DNA from: Pseudomonas caspiana
GTDB lineage: Bacteria > Pseudomonadota > Gammaproteobacteria > Pseudomonadales > Pseudomonadaceae
Direction of reading: 5' to 3'
DNA length: 64,000 bases
NCBI RefSeq assembly: GCF_002158995.1
Contig: NZ_LOHF01000028.1
Span: 1-64,000, forward strand
Part shown: in pieces, positions 16,392-24,998 of the stretch
Layout: the number at the start of each line of letters is the position of its first letter
How positions within the stretch are numbered: the first letter of the stretch is position 1
The notes under the pieces: model-generated
The model's database searches: none
What the model saw: the letters and a program-made list of their open reading frames with translations, nothing else
What the model was told of the DNA's origin: nothing
Program-made: the position numbers and the translations under genes

Positions 16392-17705
16392 ATGTCCAAG
16401 CAAGCCCGCGCCCCGTCAAGACGGCCTATGACGTTGTTTCTCTTGAGCCTGTTATTAAGCTGCACAGCAACCGCAGACGAACGATTCATCATCGGTGTCG
16501 CGACTCATTTAATGAACAAGAACGGCCCTTCGGCCAAGGCGCTACAGATGCTTGAAGCCGCCGGAGTCGACTCGGTCCGCGATGATGCTTACTGGTCTAT
16601 AGCCGAACCCCATCGCGGACAGCTGCATATTGATCCTGCCTGGCAGGCCTATCTGAGCAAGGCACGGGAACACAAACTCAGGCCCTTGCTGGTACTGGGC
16701 TATGGCAACCCGAACTACGGCAACTATGCCAAGCCTCGCTACCCACCGATCAAGGAAGGCTTCGGCAACTATGTGAACTTTGTCGGCCGCGAACTGGCGG
16801 ACAGCGTAGATTTTTATGAAATCTGGAACGAGTGGGACAAGGAAAACCCGGTTGATGAGGCGTTCGCCCGGGACTACAGCAACCTGATCGAAGACACCGC
16901 CAGCAAACTGCGGCGCCAGAAAAACCCAGTGACGATCCTGGCAGGCGCGGTGACCAGTCAAGGCATGGATCTGGGGTTCGCCGACCGCCTGGTCTCAGCC
17001 GGGTTGCTCAATCATGTGGATGGCCTGTCATTACATCCTTATGTGCATTGCCGCCATGAAGAACGGCATACCCCTGAACGCTGGATTGCCTGGCTGCGCT
17101 GGCTTGATGCTGATCTCAGGGCATTGGTCGCCCGCCCCGTGCCGCTTTACCTGACAGAGATGGGCTGGCCCAGCAACACCGGAAAATGCGGGGTAAGCGA
17201 ACAGACCCAGGCAGCCTATCTGGCGCGCAGTTTCTTCCTGGCTCAGACCCTGCCAGATATCAAGGGCCTGTGGTGGTACGACTTGCTTGACGATGGCCAG
17301 GATGCCAGCGACCCGGAACAGAATTTCGGCTTGCTCAATCCGGACCTGACAGTCAAACCGGCGTACCTGACGCTGAAAGCCATCAGCCCGTTTCTGCATG
17401 ATTACCGCTACGACGCAGAAAAAAGTCGAGAACTGGATAACGCTTACCTGCTGCGCTTCGCCAAGGGCTCGGAGCAGATTCTGGTGGCGTGGACCACCGG
17501 ACAGTCACGCGCGATAACTGTCGACGCCAGCAGCGTCCAGGCCGGCAATGTCCTGATCATCGACAGTGGCCAGCCCGAACAAGGCCAGCTGGATACCGGC
17601 ATTCCCTGGAACTGCAACGACAGTCGTTGCTCAGCACAGGTGCCCATCTACGAGTTCCCGAAAATCTTCCGCCTGGGCAGCAAACCGCCGTTGTTTGCTC
17701 AGTGA
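16392..17705 (+). CDS. PslG-like glycoside hydrolase (GH39 type)
   Basis: The 437-residue protein starts with a basic segment and signal peptide (MTLFLLSLLLSCTATA, then DERF), so it is exported to the periplasm. It has a TIM-barrel clan-A pattern: IWNEWD with the acid/base Glu near 147 and LTEMGWPSN with the nucleophile Glu near 255. Length and layout resemble PslG of P. aeruginosa, which trims exopolysaccharide during synthesis. It is likely an endo-hydrolase acting on this cluster's polymer, which is inference. The start at 16392 is chosen over a TTG at 16380; no good Shine-Dalgarno is seen, and 103 bases separate it from the previous gene. Confidence 0.78.
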   Translation: MSKQARAPSRRPMTLFLLSLLLSCTATADERFIIGVATHLMNKNGPSAKALQMLEAAGVDSVRDDAYWSIAEPHRGQLHIDPAWQAYLSKAREHKLRPLLVLGYGNPNYGNYAKPRYPPIKEGFGNYVNFVGRELADSVDFYEIWNEWDKENPVDEAFARDYSNLIEDTASKLRRQKNPVTILAGAVTSQGMDLGFADRLVSAGLLNHVDGLSLHPYVHCRHEERHTPERWIAWLRWLDADLRALVARPVPLYLTEMGWPSNTGKCGVSEQTQAAYLARSFFLAQTLPDIKGLWWYDLLDDGQDASDPEQNFGLLNPDLTVKPAYLTLKAISPFLHDYRYDAEKSRELDNAYLLRFAKGSEQILVAWTTGQSRAITVDASSVQAGNVLIIDSGQPEQGQLDTGIPWNCNDSRCSAQVPIYEFPKIFRLGSKPPLFAQ

Positions 17706-17784
17706 TAGATCTGAATTGAAGTGCAATACCCGTGGGAAATCTCTGTCGGCCTGCAAGCTGCCCTTGACCTTGCAGGACCGGTTT

Positions 17785-17848
17785 TAGCCGGGAGGGCGTC
17801 GGGACATTCGCTAAATGTCCTTCGCCAGAAAAACCGCCCTCCCGGCTA
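17785..17848. repeat. Intra-operon palindrome (REP-like)
   Basis: The arms TAGCCGGGAGGGCG (17785-17798) and CGCCCTCCCGGCTA (17835-17848) are perfectly complementary over 14 bases. Inside them GGACAT and ATGTCC form a second stem. It differs in arm sequence from the REP elements elsewhere in the window. It lies between the hydrolase and a glycosyltransferase gene in the EPS operon, where it could act as an RNA processing or stability element. Confidence 0.8.
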
Positions 17849-17921
17849 AAGCCAGTCCTACGTGTCAAGTGCGTGCCGCGAACCTAACTTCCTCTCCCAT
17901 CCTGCGCAGGGACCTTCGCCC

Positions 17922-19034
17922 ATGATTGTGATCAATGCCCGTTTTCTTACCCAGGAACTGCGTGGGGTCCAGCGGTTTGCCGAGCAGACCTGTCTGGCGC
18001 TCAAACAACTGCGTAACGACCTGATTTTCGTCGCACCTCACGGGATCAAGATGAGCGAGAGCGCCAAAGCTCTGGATGTGCAGTGCATTGGCTATAACAG
18101 CGGCCACCTCTGGGAGCAACTGGACTTACCGCTGTACCTGATGCGCAACGGGCAGCCGTTGCTGGTGTCGCTGTCCAGCACGGCACCCATGTTTTATCGC
18201 AATCAGATCGCCACGCACCACGACATCAATTACGTGCGCTACCCGCAAAGTTACTCGCGGATGTTCCGCACGGTTTACCGCACGGTGACACCGATATTGT
18301 TATGGCGCCTTAAATCCCTGATCACCGTCAGCAATTTTTCGCGAGGTGAGATTGCCCGGTTTTATGGCTACCCCGAAAAACGCATCTTCATCGTTCCCAA
18401 CGCGACCAGCGATGCGTTCCGGCCAGGCGTTGCGCTAACAGACAACGCGCGCTATCTACTGGCCGTGTCCTCACCCAGTGCGCACAAAAACTTCAACCGC
18501 ATGATTCAGGCGTTCATGACGCTGCGCGGCCATGACGATCTGCAATTGCACATCGTGGGTGCCGCCAGCGAAATTTTCGCCGCACCGGAACTGCAACGTC
18601 TGGCGTGCCGTGACCCACGCATCCGTTTTCTCGGACGGCTCAGCGATGCCGAGTTGATCAAGCAATATCAGGGCGCGACGGCGTTTGTCTTTCCATCGCT
18701 CTATGAAGGCTTCGGAATACCGCCACTGGAAGCACAAGCCTGCGGTTGCCCGGTGCTGGCCGCCAACGCGGCCTCCATTCCGGAAGTGTTGCAGGCCAGT
18801 GCACTGTATTTCGACCCGCTGGACGTGTCGCATATGGCCTCGGCCATGGAACGGATTCTGACCGACCTGCCCCTGCGTCAGGCGCTACGTCGCCGGGGCC
18901 TGAGCAATGTCGCGCGGTTCTCCTGGGAAGACTCTGCTCGTCGCGTTTCCCAGCGCATCGACGCACTGGTTCAAAGCAATGCACCCACGGACCCGCAAAC
19001 GCAAACTGCAGAATCGACCTCGGGCAAACTCTGA
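17922..19034 (+). CDS. Glycosyltransferase family 4
   Basis: The 370-residue GT-B enzyme starts MIVINARFLTQELRGVQRFA, a start typical of mannosyl- and related GT4 enzymes, and has the donor-site motif SLYEGFGIPPLEAQACGCPV near residue 265-284. It acts on a nucleotide sugar in the cytoplasm to extend the lipid-linked unit. AGGGA lies 9 bases before the ATG at 17922; the open frame to 17862 would read through the intergenic repeat flank and is unlikely. Its stop is followed 1 base later by the acyltransferase ATG. Confidence 0.87.
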   Translation: MIVINARFLTQELRGVQRFAEQTCLALKQLRNDLIFVAPHGIKMSESAKALDVQCIGYNSGHLWEQLDLPLYLMRNGQPLLVSLSSTAPMFYRNQIATHHDINYVRYPQSYSRMFRTVYRTVTPILLWRLKSLITVSNFSRGEIARFYGYPEKRIFIVPNATSDAFRPGVALTDNARYLLAVSSPSAHKNFNRMIQAFMTLRGHDDLQLHIVGAASEIFAAPELQRLACRDPRIRFLGRLSDAELIKQYQGATAFVFPSLYEGFGIPPLEAQACGCPVLAANAASIPEVLQASALYFDPLDVSHMASAMERILTDLPLRQALRRRGLSNVARFSWEDSARRVSQRIDALVQSNAPTDPQTQTAESTSGKL

Positions 19035-19035
19035 T

Positions 19036-20076
19036 ATGAAGCGCCTGGCCTACATTGACGCCCTACGCGGTATAGCGGCTTTGCTGGTGGTATTCACTCA
19101 CCTCTATGCCCCGCTGCTCGGCGATGTCTGGGTGCTTCGCGAACTGCTGGATGTCGGCAAGCTCGGCGTGCTCTGGTTCTTCATGATCAGCGGCGTGGTC
19201 ATCCCGTTCAGTCTGCGTCCCGGCCCCGATGGCGCTCGACGCTTTGTGATTTCACGGTTCATGCGGCTGTACCCTGCTTACTGGCTGTCTTTGCTGGTTT
19301 ACCTGACGATGTTGCAGTTGTCTGGCGGACTGTTTCCGCCCTGGCCGCAAATCATCGCCAACGTCAGCATGATCCAGGCGCTACTGGGCTTCGATGACGT
19401 GGTTGGTCTGTACTGGACGTTATTCATCGAACTGGTGTTCTACGGCCTGTGCCTGTTGCTGTTTATCCGCGGCAAGCTGTATGACCTTGCGGTGCGGACC
19501 CGCTGCGCCCTTGGCATGCTTGCGCTGGGATTACTGCTGGCGGTCATCCGGGAACTGACCGAACGCAAAGTGCCGGTGGCTTTGCCTCTGGGCCTGTCAT
19601 TGATGTTCTTTGGCTCAATCTGGCGCCAATGGCTGCTGGCCGAGCGCAGCCGTCAATTGACCCGCAGTCTGGTGCTGGTGCTGGGCGCCTATGCACTGTT
19701 GTTGCCTCCCATCTTGCTGCTGGCTTATGGCGAAAACCTGATCGAAGGGGAAGCTGGCGGGCGTTACCTGTTTACCTACGCCGCGGCGATTGTCAGCTTC
19801 CTGTTACTGACCCGTAGTGTCCGTCTTGATCACCCGATGCTGGTCTGGCTCGGAAGCGTCAGTTACTCGTTGTACCTGCTGCACCCCTCAATGCTGCTAT
19901 TGGCCGAGTACCTGTTGCGTGGCCTGCAATTGCCTGCCCTCTACGCCGCCGTATTGGCGACCGCACTGACTCTGGGCATCGCTGACTTGTCCTTCCGCTA
20001 CATCGAAACGCCATTCATCCAGTGGGGCAAACGCCTCAATAATCGCCACGCCAAGACGCAGACAGCCCGCGCCTGA
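19036..20076 (+). CDS. Acyltransferase family 3 (OafA/YrhL-like) membrane protein
   Basis: This 346-residue protein has about ten membrane segments and begins MKRLAYIDALRGIAALLVVF, the D-x-L-R-G-I-A-A signature of acyltransferase 3. The family transfers acetyl or other acyl groups to sugars in the membrane, so it probably O-acylates the repeat unit. Conserved FWFFMISGVVIPFSLR-type residues follow (LWFFMISGV near 56). A weak ribosome site precedes the ATG, which is 1 base after the upstream stop, so translational coupling is likely. Confidence 0.86.
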   Translation: MKRLAYIDALRGIAALLVVFTHLYAPLLGDVWVLRELLDVGKLGVLWFFMISGVVIPFSLRPGPDGARRFVISRFMRLYPAYWLSLLVYLTMLQLSGGLFPPWPQIIANVSMIQALLGFDDVVGLYWTLFIELVFYGLCLLLFIRGKLYDLAVRTRCALGMLALGLLLAVIRELTERKVPVALPLGLSLMFFGSIWRQWLLAERSRQLTRSLVLVLGAYALLLPPILLLAYGENLIEGEAGGRYLFTYAAAIVSFLLLTRSVRLDHPMLVWLGSVSYSLYLLHPSMLLLAEYLLRGLQLPALYAAVLATALTLGIADLSFRYIETPFIQWGKRLNNRHAKTQTARA

Positions 20077-20108
20077 TGTAGAGCCTGTGCATACAGAAGG
20101 GAACCTCA

Positions 20109-21326
20109 ATGAGAATTGCAATAGTCCACGACTGGCTGGTGACGTACGCCGGTGCTGAACGAGTATTGGCGTCACTGATCAACATCTGGCCACAGGCCGA
20201 TCTGTTTTCGGTGATCGACTTTCTCAGCGAGCAGGATCGCGCCCACTTGCAGGGTAAAGTGGCCAAGACGACTTTCATCCAGCGTTTACCCAAAGCCAAA
20301 ACCCACTACCAGCGCTATCTGCCGCTGATGCCCCTGGCCATCGAGCAGCTTGACCTGTCGGGTTACGACCTGATTATCAGCAGCAGCCACGCGGTGGCCA
20401 AAGGTGTGCTCAGCGGCCCGGACCAGTTGCACGTCAGTTATGTGCACTCGCCGATTCGTTACGCCTGGGACCTGCAACACCAGTATTTGCACGAGTCAGG
20501 CATGAGCACCGGACTCAAGAGCAAAGTCGCGCGGATGATTCTGCATTACATCCGCATGTGGGATCAGCGCACCTCGTCCGGCGTCGACGACTTCATTGCC
20601 AACTCGCACTTCATTGGTGGGCGCATCGCAAAAGCTTACCGTCGCGAATCCACCGTTATCTATCCCCCGGTGGACACGGTCAACTTCACCCCGCAAGACA
20701 GCAAACAGGATTACTACTTCACCGCATCACGCATGGTGCCTTACAAACGCATGCCGATGATTATCGAAGCCTTTGCCGCGATGCCTGACAAACGCCTGAT
20801 CGTGATCGGCGACGGCCCGGAAATGGCCAAGGCGAAATTGATCCATGCGCCCAATGTCACCTTGCTGGGTTTTCAACCGTTCGCGGTTTTACTCGAACAC
20901 ATGCGCAATGCCAAAGCCTTTGTATTTGCTGCCGAGGAAGATTTCGGTATCAGCCCTGTGGAGGCCCAGGCCTGCGGAACGCCGGTTATTGCCTTCGGCA
21001 AGGGTGGCGTGCTGGAGACCGTCTGCGGCCTGGATCATCCACAACCGACCGGGGTGTTCTATGAGCACCAGACAGTGTCAGCACTGGTGGCTGCCGTTGG
21101 CGAGTTCGAGGCCGCTCAAGCCCGGTTTACCGCCCAGGCCTGTCGTGCCAACGCTGAACGGTTTGGCGCACAACGCTTCGAGGACGAGATGAGAAACTTC
21201 GTCGAGAGTCGCCTCGCGGCAGCACGCCTGGCGCGTCAGCCAGCTCAATACAAAATGCCTCAGGCACTGCCCATTCTGGTCAGCAACGAACAGACCGCCC
21301 GGGTCATTCCGATCAAATCCGTCTGA
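20109..21326 (+). CDS. Glycosyltransferase family 4
   Basis: The 405-residue GT-B enzyme begins MRIAIVHDWLVTYAGAERVL, has VHSPIRYAWDLQHQYL near residue 116 and the donor-site motif FGISPVEAQACGTPVIAFG near 279-297. This subgroup (WbaZ-like) includes mannosyltransferases, which is suggestive only. AGGGAA lies 7 bases before the ATG. It is the last cytoplasmic glycosyltransferase before the initiating enzyme and completes five glycosyltransferases in the operon besides the initiating transferase, consistent with a repeat unit of about five or six sugars. Confidence 0.87.
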   Translation: MRIAIVHDWLVTYAGAERVLASLINIWPQADLFSVIDFLSEQDRAHLQGKVAKTTFIQRLPKAKTHYQRYLPLMPLAIEQLDLSGYDLIISSSHAVAKGVLSGPDQLHVSYVHSPIRYAWDLQHQYLHESGMSTGLKSKVARMILHYIRMWDQRTSSGVDDFIANSHFIGGRIAKAYRRESTVIYPPVDTVNFTPQDSKQDYYFTASRMVPYKRMPMIIEAFAAMPDKRLIVIGDGPEMAKAKLIHAPNVTLLGFQPFAVLLEHMRNAKAFVFAAEEDFGISPVEAQACGTPVIAFGKGGVLETVCGLDHPQPTGVFYEHQTVSALVAAVGEFEAAQARFTAQACRANAERFGAQRFEDEMRNFVESRLAAARLARQPAQYKMPQALPILVSNEQTARVIPIKSV

Positions 21327-21339
21327 GCGAGCATCGTCC

Positions 21340-22752
21340 ATGCGTACTCCCGTTCGCGGCATTCTTCATGCGCATCAATCCTTGCTGTCAGTTGCCCACC
21401 GCCTGCTCGACCTGATGGTCATCGTGCTGGGCGGCTACTGGCAGATCCAGTTGGCCCCAGGTGTATCCAGCGCCGAAGCCTGGATTCAGATCCTGTTGGC
21501 AGTGCTGGTGTTTCACTGGCTCAGCGAATACCACCAGATGTACGGCTCATGGCGCGGCGAGCGAATCCTGCGTGAACTGGTCAAGGTATTCAATTACTGG
21601 GCGCTGACCTTCGTCGTGCTGTTGTCCGTTGATTACCTGCTGCTCAACCACGCCAACATGCCGGACAACGCCCAGATGACCTGGTTTGCATCGGTATTGG
21701 CGGTGCTCTGCGGCTATCGTCTGTTGATCCGCAGCGCGCTGCACGGCCTGCGTCGGCGAGGCTTCAATACTCGACGGGTCGCCATTGTCGGTACCGGACA
21801 GGTCGGCGTGCGACTTGCCCAGTCCATCTCTAGTGCACCCTGGATGGGCCTGCGGGTACTGGGCTTTTACGACCTGCCAAAACCGCTGATGGAAAACCCT
21901 CACCCGGCTTCCGGTATCGCAATACTTGGTGATCTTGAACAGTTGATCGACGACGCCAGGGAAGGCCGCATCGATAAGGTTTACATCACCCTGGCGCTTA
22001 CCGCTCAGCCCCATGTTCAGGAGCTGGTCAAAGGACTCAGCGACACCACCGCCTCGGTGTACCTGATCCCGGATGTATTCATGTTCGAGCTGCTGCATGC
22101 GCGTAGCGAGAGCATCAATGGGCTGGCCAGCATCAGTATTTTCGACTCCCCCATGGATGGCGCCTGGAGCCTGGTGAAACGTGTCGAGGACATTGTGTTG
22201 TCCAGCGTGATCCTGAGCATGATCGCCCTGCCCCTGCTACTGATTGCGGTCGCGATCAAGCTCACCTCTCCTGGGCCGGTCCTGTTCCGCCAGCGTCGTT
22301 ATGGCCTGGACGGTCGACCGATCATGGTCTGGAAATTTCGCAGCATGAGCGTTCAGGAAAACGGTGAGGTGGTGAACCAGGCCACCCGCAACGACGCTCG
22401 CGTCACTCCGTTAGGTGCATTCCTGCGGCGCACTTCGCTCGACGAACTGCCGCAGTTCTTCAATGTCCTGCGTGGCGATATGTCCATCGTCGGCCCGCGC
22501 CCTCATGCCGTGGCGCACAACGAGCAATACCGCAAACAGGTCAGCGGCTACATGTTGCGTCACAAGGTCAAGCCGGGCATTACCGGCTGGGCGCAGATCA
22601 ATGGCTGGCGTGGCGAAACGGACACCCTGGACAAAATGCAAAAGCGCGTCGAATACGACCTGGAATACATCGAACACTGGTCACTGTGGCTGGACCTGAA
22701 AATCATTCTCCTGACCCTGTTCAAAGGCTTTCTGCACAAGAACGCCTTTTAA
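21340..22752 (+). CDS. Undecaprenyl-phosphate glucose phosphotransferase (WcaJ/PslA type)
   Basis: The 470-residue polyprenyl-phosphate hexose-1-phosphate transferase starts repeat-unit assembly on undecaprenyl phosphate. It has four or five N-terminal membrane segments (about 18-140), a central nucleotide-fold-like cytoplasmic domain (VAIVGTGQVGVRLAQ near 147), a re-entrant helix (near 285-305) and the catalytic domain with KFRSMSVQENGE, the DELPQ motif (RRTSLDELPQFFNVLRGDMS) and SIVGPRP. The family's usual substrate is UDP-glucose, less often UDP-galactose. It follows the GT4 gene by 13 bases. Confidence 0.9.
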   Translation: MRTPVRGILHAHQSLLSVAHRLLDLMVIVLGGYWQIQLAPGVSSAEAWIQILLAVLVFHWLSEYHQMYGSWRGERILRELVKVFNYWALTFVVLLSVDYLLLNHANMPDNAQMTWFASVLAVLCGYRLLIRSALHGLRRRGFNTRRVAIVGTGQVGVRLAQSISSAPWMGLRVLGFYDLPKPLMENPHPASGIAILGDLEQLIDDAREGRIDKVYITLALTAQPHVQELVKGLSDTTASVYLIPDVFMFELLHARSESINGLASISIFDSPMDGAWSLVKRVEDIVLSSVILSMIALPLLLIAVAIKLTSPGPVLFRQRRYGLDGRPIMVWKFRSMSVQENGEVVNQATRNDARVTPLGAFLRRTSLDELPQFFNVLRGDMSIVGPRPHAVAHNEQYRKQVSGYMLRHKVKPGITGWAQINGWRGETDTLDKMQKRVEYDLEYIEHWSLWLDLKIILLTLFKGFLHKNAF

Positions 22753-22914
22753 GCCATCCCCTTCAGAAACCCCTCTTCAACCATGAAACCCCAGGCCGAC
22801 CGGCACTGGAGGAGGTGCGTGCAGGCATCAAAAAAGACCACGAAAGACTCGGTGTTGGTAAGGGAAGCAATGAAATCACTGTGGTGCCAACGCACCTTTA
22901 GGAAGGAACAATAT

Positions 22915-24003
22915 ATGAAGCTAACCCTAGCTGTTGTGCTGCTCTCCAGTCTGATTTTGCAAGGCTGTGCATTTGCACCCGGGCAGCACATGACCCCAGG
23001 AGACATTCAAGCAAAAGATCCGGACGGTCCGGATGTTCAGCTGATACAGATCACCCCACAAACCCTTAAACAGCAAAAGCAACAAGCGGCCGCCAGCGCT
23101 AAACCGCTGCCAGCCGAACTGCTCAATTACAAAACCCCTGAATATGTCGTCGGTCCCGGTGACACCTTGCTGGTGATTGTCTTCGAGCACCCTGAGTTGA
23201 CCGCGCCTGGCTCACAGGACCAACTCGACGCCAACAGCAGGGAAGTATTGAGCGACGGCACGCTCTATTTCCCTTATGTGGGCAGAATCCAGGCCGGTGG
23301 CAAGACCGTCGGGCAAATCCGCGAACAACTGCGCATGGGCTTGTCGCCGCAATACACTGAGGTCAAGGTTGACGTCAAAGTACTGCGCTACAACAGCCAG
23401 CGCATCCTGCTTTCGGGTTCGTTCAAAAGTCCCGGTCCGCAGCCGATCACCAATATTCCATTGAGTCTGGTGCAGGCAATCAGCACCGCAGGCCTCGATC
23501 TGACTGACGCCAACCTCGCAGGGCTGACCCTGCGCCGCGATGGCAAGGATTACGTGATCGACGTCGACTCGCTGAACCGCAAGGATTCGCAACTGAGTAA
23601 GGTCTTCCTGAAAAATGGCGACTATCTGCACTTGAACAGTAACTCCAAGAACAAGATCTACGTGCTGGGCGAAGTCCAGCGGCCGCAGGTCATCTCCTTC
23701 GGGACCACCAGCGTGACACTGCTCGAAGCACTGGGTAACTCCGGCGGCCTGAGCCCGGACAGCGCTGACGGTGACGCGGTGTATGTGATCCGCGGTGCCG
23801 AAAACCAGACCAACGCCCGTTCAACGGTCTATCACCTCCTGGCAAAAAAACCGACTGCCTACCTGCTGGCCAAGGAGTTTGAACTCCAGGCCCAGGACGT
23901 CATATTTGTCGGCCCGGCGGACATCACCCGCTGGAGCCGCTTCGTCAGCCAACTGCTCGGCTCAGCCAACGTCATCCAGACAGGCGCTGCTTTCAGAAAC
24001 TGA
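22915..24003 (+). CDS. wza: Wza-type outer-membrane polysaccharide export lipoprotein
   Basis: The 362-residue protein starts with a type II signal peptide (MKLTLAVVLLSSLILQGCAF, lipobox LQGC), then a polysaccharide export (PES) domain with YVVGPGDTLLVIVFEHPEL near residue 80 and two SLBB/beta-grasp domains (RILLSGSFKSPGP, NKIYVLGEVQRPQVI). Eight copies would form the outer-membrane channel working with Wzc. AGGAAGGA lies 7 bases before the ATG at 22915; the 132-residue longer... frame to 22783 is open but lacks a start signal. It ends the operon 18 bases before a terminator stem. Confidence 0.9.
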   Translation: MKLTLAVVLLSSLILQGCAFAPGQHMTPGDIQAKDPDGPDVQLIQITPQTLKQQKQQAAASAKPLPAELLNYKTPEYVVGPGDTLLVIVFEHPELTAPGSQDQLDANSREVLSDGTLYFPYVGRIQAGGKTVGQIREQLRMGLSPQYTEVKVDVKVLRYNSQRILLSGSFKSPGPQPITNIPLSLVQAISTAGLDLTDANLAGLTLRRDGKDYVIDVDSLNRKDSQLSKVFLKNGDYLHLNSNSKNKIYVLGEVQRPQVISFGTTSVTLLEALGNSGGLSPDSADGDAVYVIRGAENQTNARSTVYHLLAKKPTAYLLAKEFELQAQDVIFVGPADITRWSRFVSQLLGSANVIQTGAAFRN

Positions 24004-24021
24004 CATCCGTCACAAAAACGT

Positions 24022-24053
24022 CCCCGCATCTGCCGATTGCGGGGATTTTTTTT
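24022..24053 (+). terminator. Rho-independent terminator of the EPS operon
   Basis: CCCCGCA (24022-24028) pairs with TGCGGGG (24038-24044) around a 9-base loop and is followed by A and eight T residues. It lies 18 bases after the wza stop. This is the clearest intrinsic terminator in the window and marks the 3' end of the EPS transcription unit. Confidence 0.92.
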
Positions 24054-24244
24054 GCCTGCGATTTGGCAGCAAGTGTTGCCACAGCAACAGCGAATCAACA
24101 GTTGAGGGTGGCATTGAGCATCCCGCGATGTTGTCATGACCGGGATGCACAGATATTTATGTTTAATTTCAATAACTTGAATAATTAATCCGCGCTGGCA
24201 TGCATGCTGCTTTGACTTGCCTACGCTTTTTCAAGGAATTCAGC

Positions 24245-24826
24245 ATGTTAGTAGTTTCACTGTCAGGTAGCCCCGCCCTTAAATCCCGCTCAGGCGTGGT
24301 ACTGGAACACGCGGGCCGTTGGCTGCGCGCCAAAGGTGTAGACGTCACTACCCTGCGAATCCGCGATTTCAACGCTGAAGATCTGATCTTCGCCCACTTC
24401 GACAGCCCGCAAGTGCTGGACTTCATCGAAGCCGTCAAACAGGCCGACGGGTTGCTGATTGGTACGCCGGTGTACAAGGCCTCTTTTTCAGGTGCACTGA
24501 AAACCCTGCTGGACCTGCTTCCTGAGCGGTCTCTGCACGGCAAGGTGGTTTTGCCATTGGCCACCGGTGGCAGCATCGCACATATGTTGGCGGTGGATTA
24601 CGCGCTGAAGCCAGTGTTATCGGCGCTTAAATGCCAGGAAGTCCTGCACGGAATTTTCGCGATCGACAGCCAGATCAGCTACGCCGATAACGAACAAGGC
24701 GGCGATCTGGACGACATTCTTCAGGAGCGTTTGCAGGAAGGCCTGGAGCATTTCTACCTGGGTCTGCAGCATCGCGTTCAAGCGCGGCAGAAACAGGCCG
24801 GAGGGCATTTGCGATTGGCGTTGTGA
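24245..24826 (+). CDS. ssuE: NADPH-dependent FMN reductase, SsuE-like
   Basis: The 193-residue flavodoxin-like protein starts [20 protein letters not shown] with the FMN phosphate loop (GSP) and continues with [20 protein letters not shown] near 75-94, the signature of SsuE/MsuE reductases that supply FMNH2 to alkanesulfonate monooxygenases. The ATG at 24245 has AAGGAA 7 bases upstream. Unusually, no ssuA, ssuD, ssuC or ssuB genes follow; the gene stands alone before a REP element and a convergent lysE. Either the partner genes are elsewhere or the reductase serves another monooxygenase. Confidence 0.78.
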   Translation: MLVVSLSGSPALKSRSGVVLEHAGRWLRAKGVDVTTLRIRDFNAEDLIFAHFDSPQVLDFIEAVKQADGLLIGTPVYKASFSGALKTLLDLLPERSLHGKVVLPLATGGSIAHMLAVDYALKPVLSALKCQEVLHGIFAIDSQISYADNEQGGDLDDILQERLQEGLEHFYLGLQHRVQARQKQAGGHLRLAL

Positions 24827-24886
24827 ACGGGTAAACCTGTGGGAGATTCCATGCTTGCCTGCCAATCCCACTTCATCAAGGTGTCT

Positions 24887-24975
24887 TGTGGGAGCCGAGC
24901 TTGCTCGCGATAAGAGCGCTGCGGTTCAACGCCGAAATTGCAGCGCCTGTATCGCGAGCAAGCTCGGCTCCCACA
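24887..24975. repeat. REP doublet (Pseudomonas type)
   Basis: Arms TGTGGGAGCCGAGCTTGCTC (24887-) and its near-perfect complement ending GGCTCCCACA (24975) flank a 40-base spacer with a further partial stem. This is the common Pseudomonas extragenic palindrome. It sits between the convergent ssuE-like and lysE genes and may act as a shared 3' barrier. Confidence 0.9.
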
Positions 24976-24998
24976 ATCGAATAGCAGACTTCAGGCCA

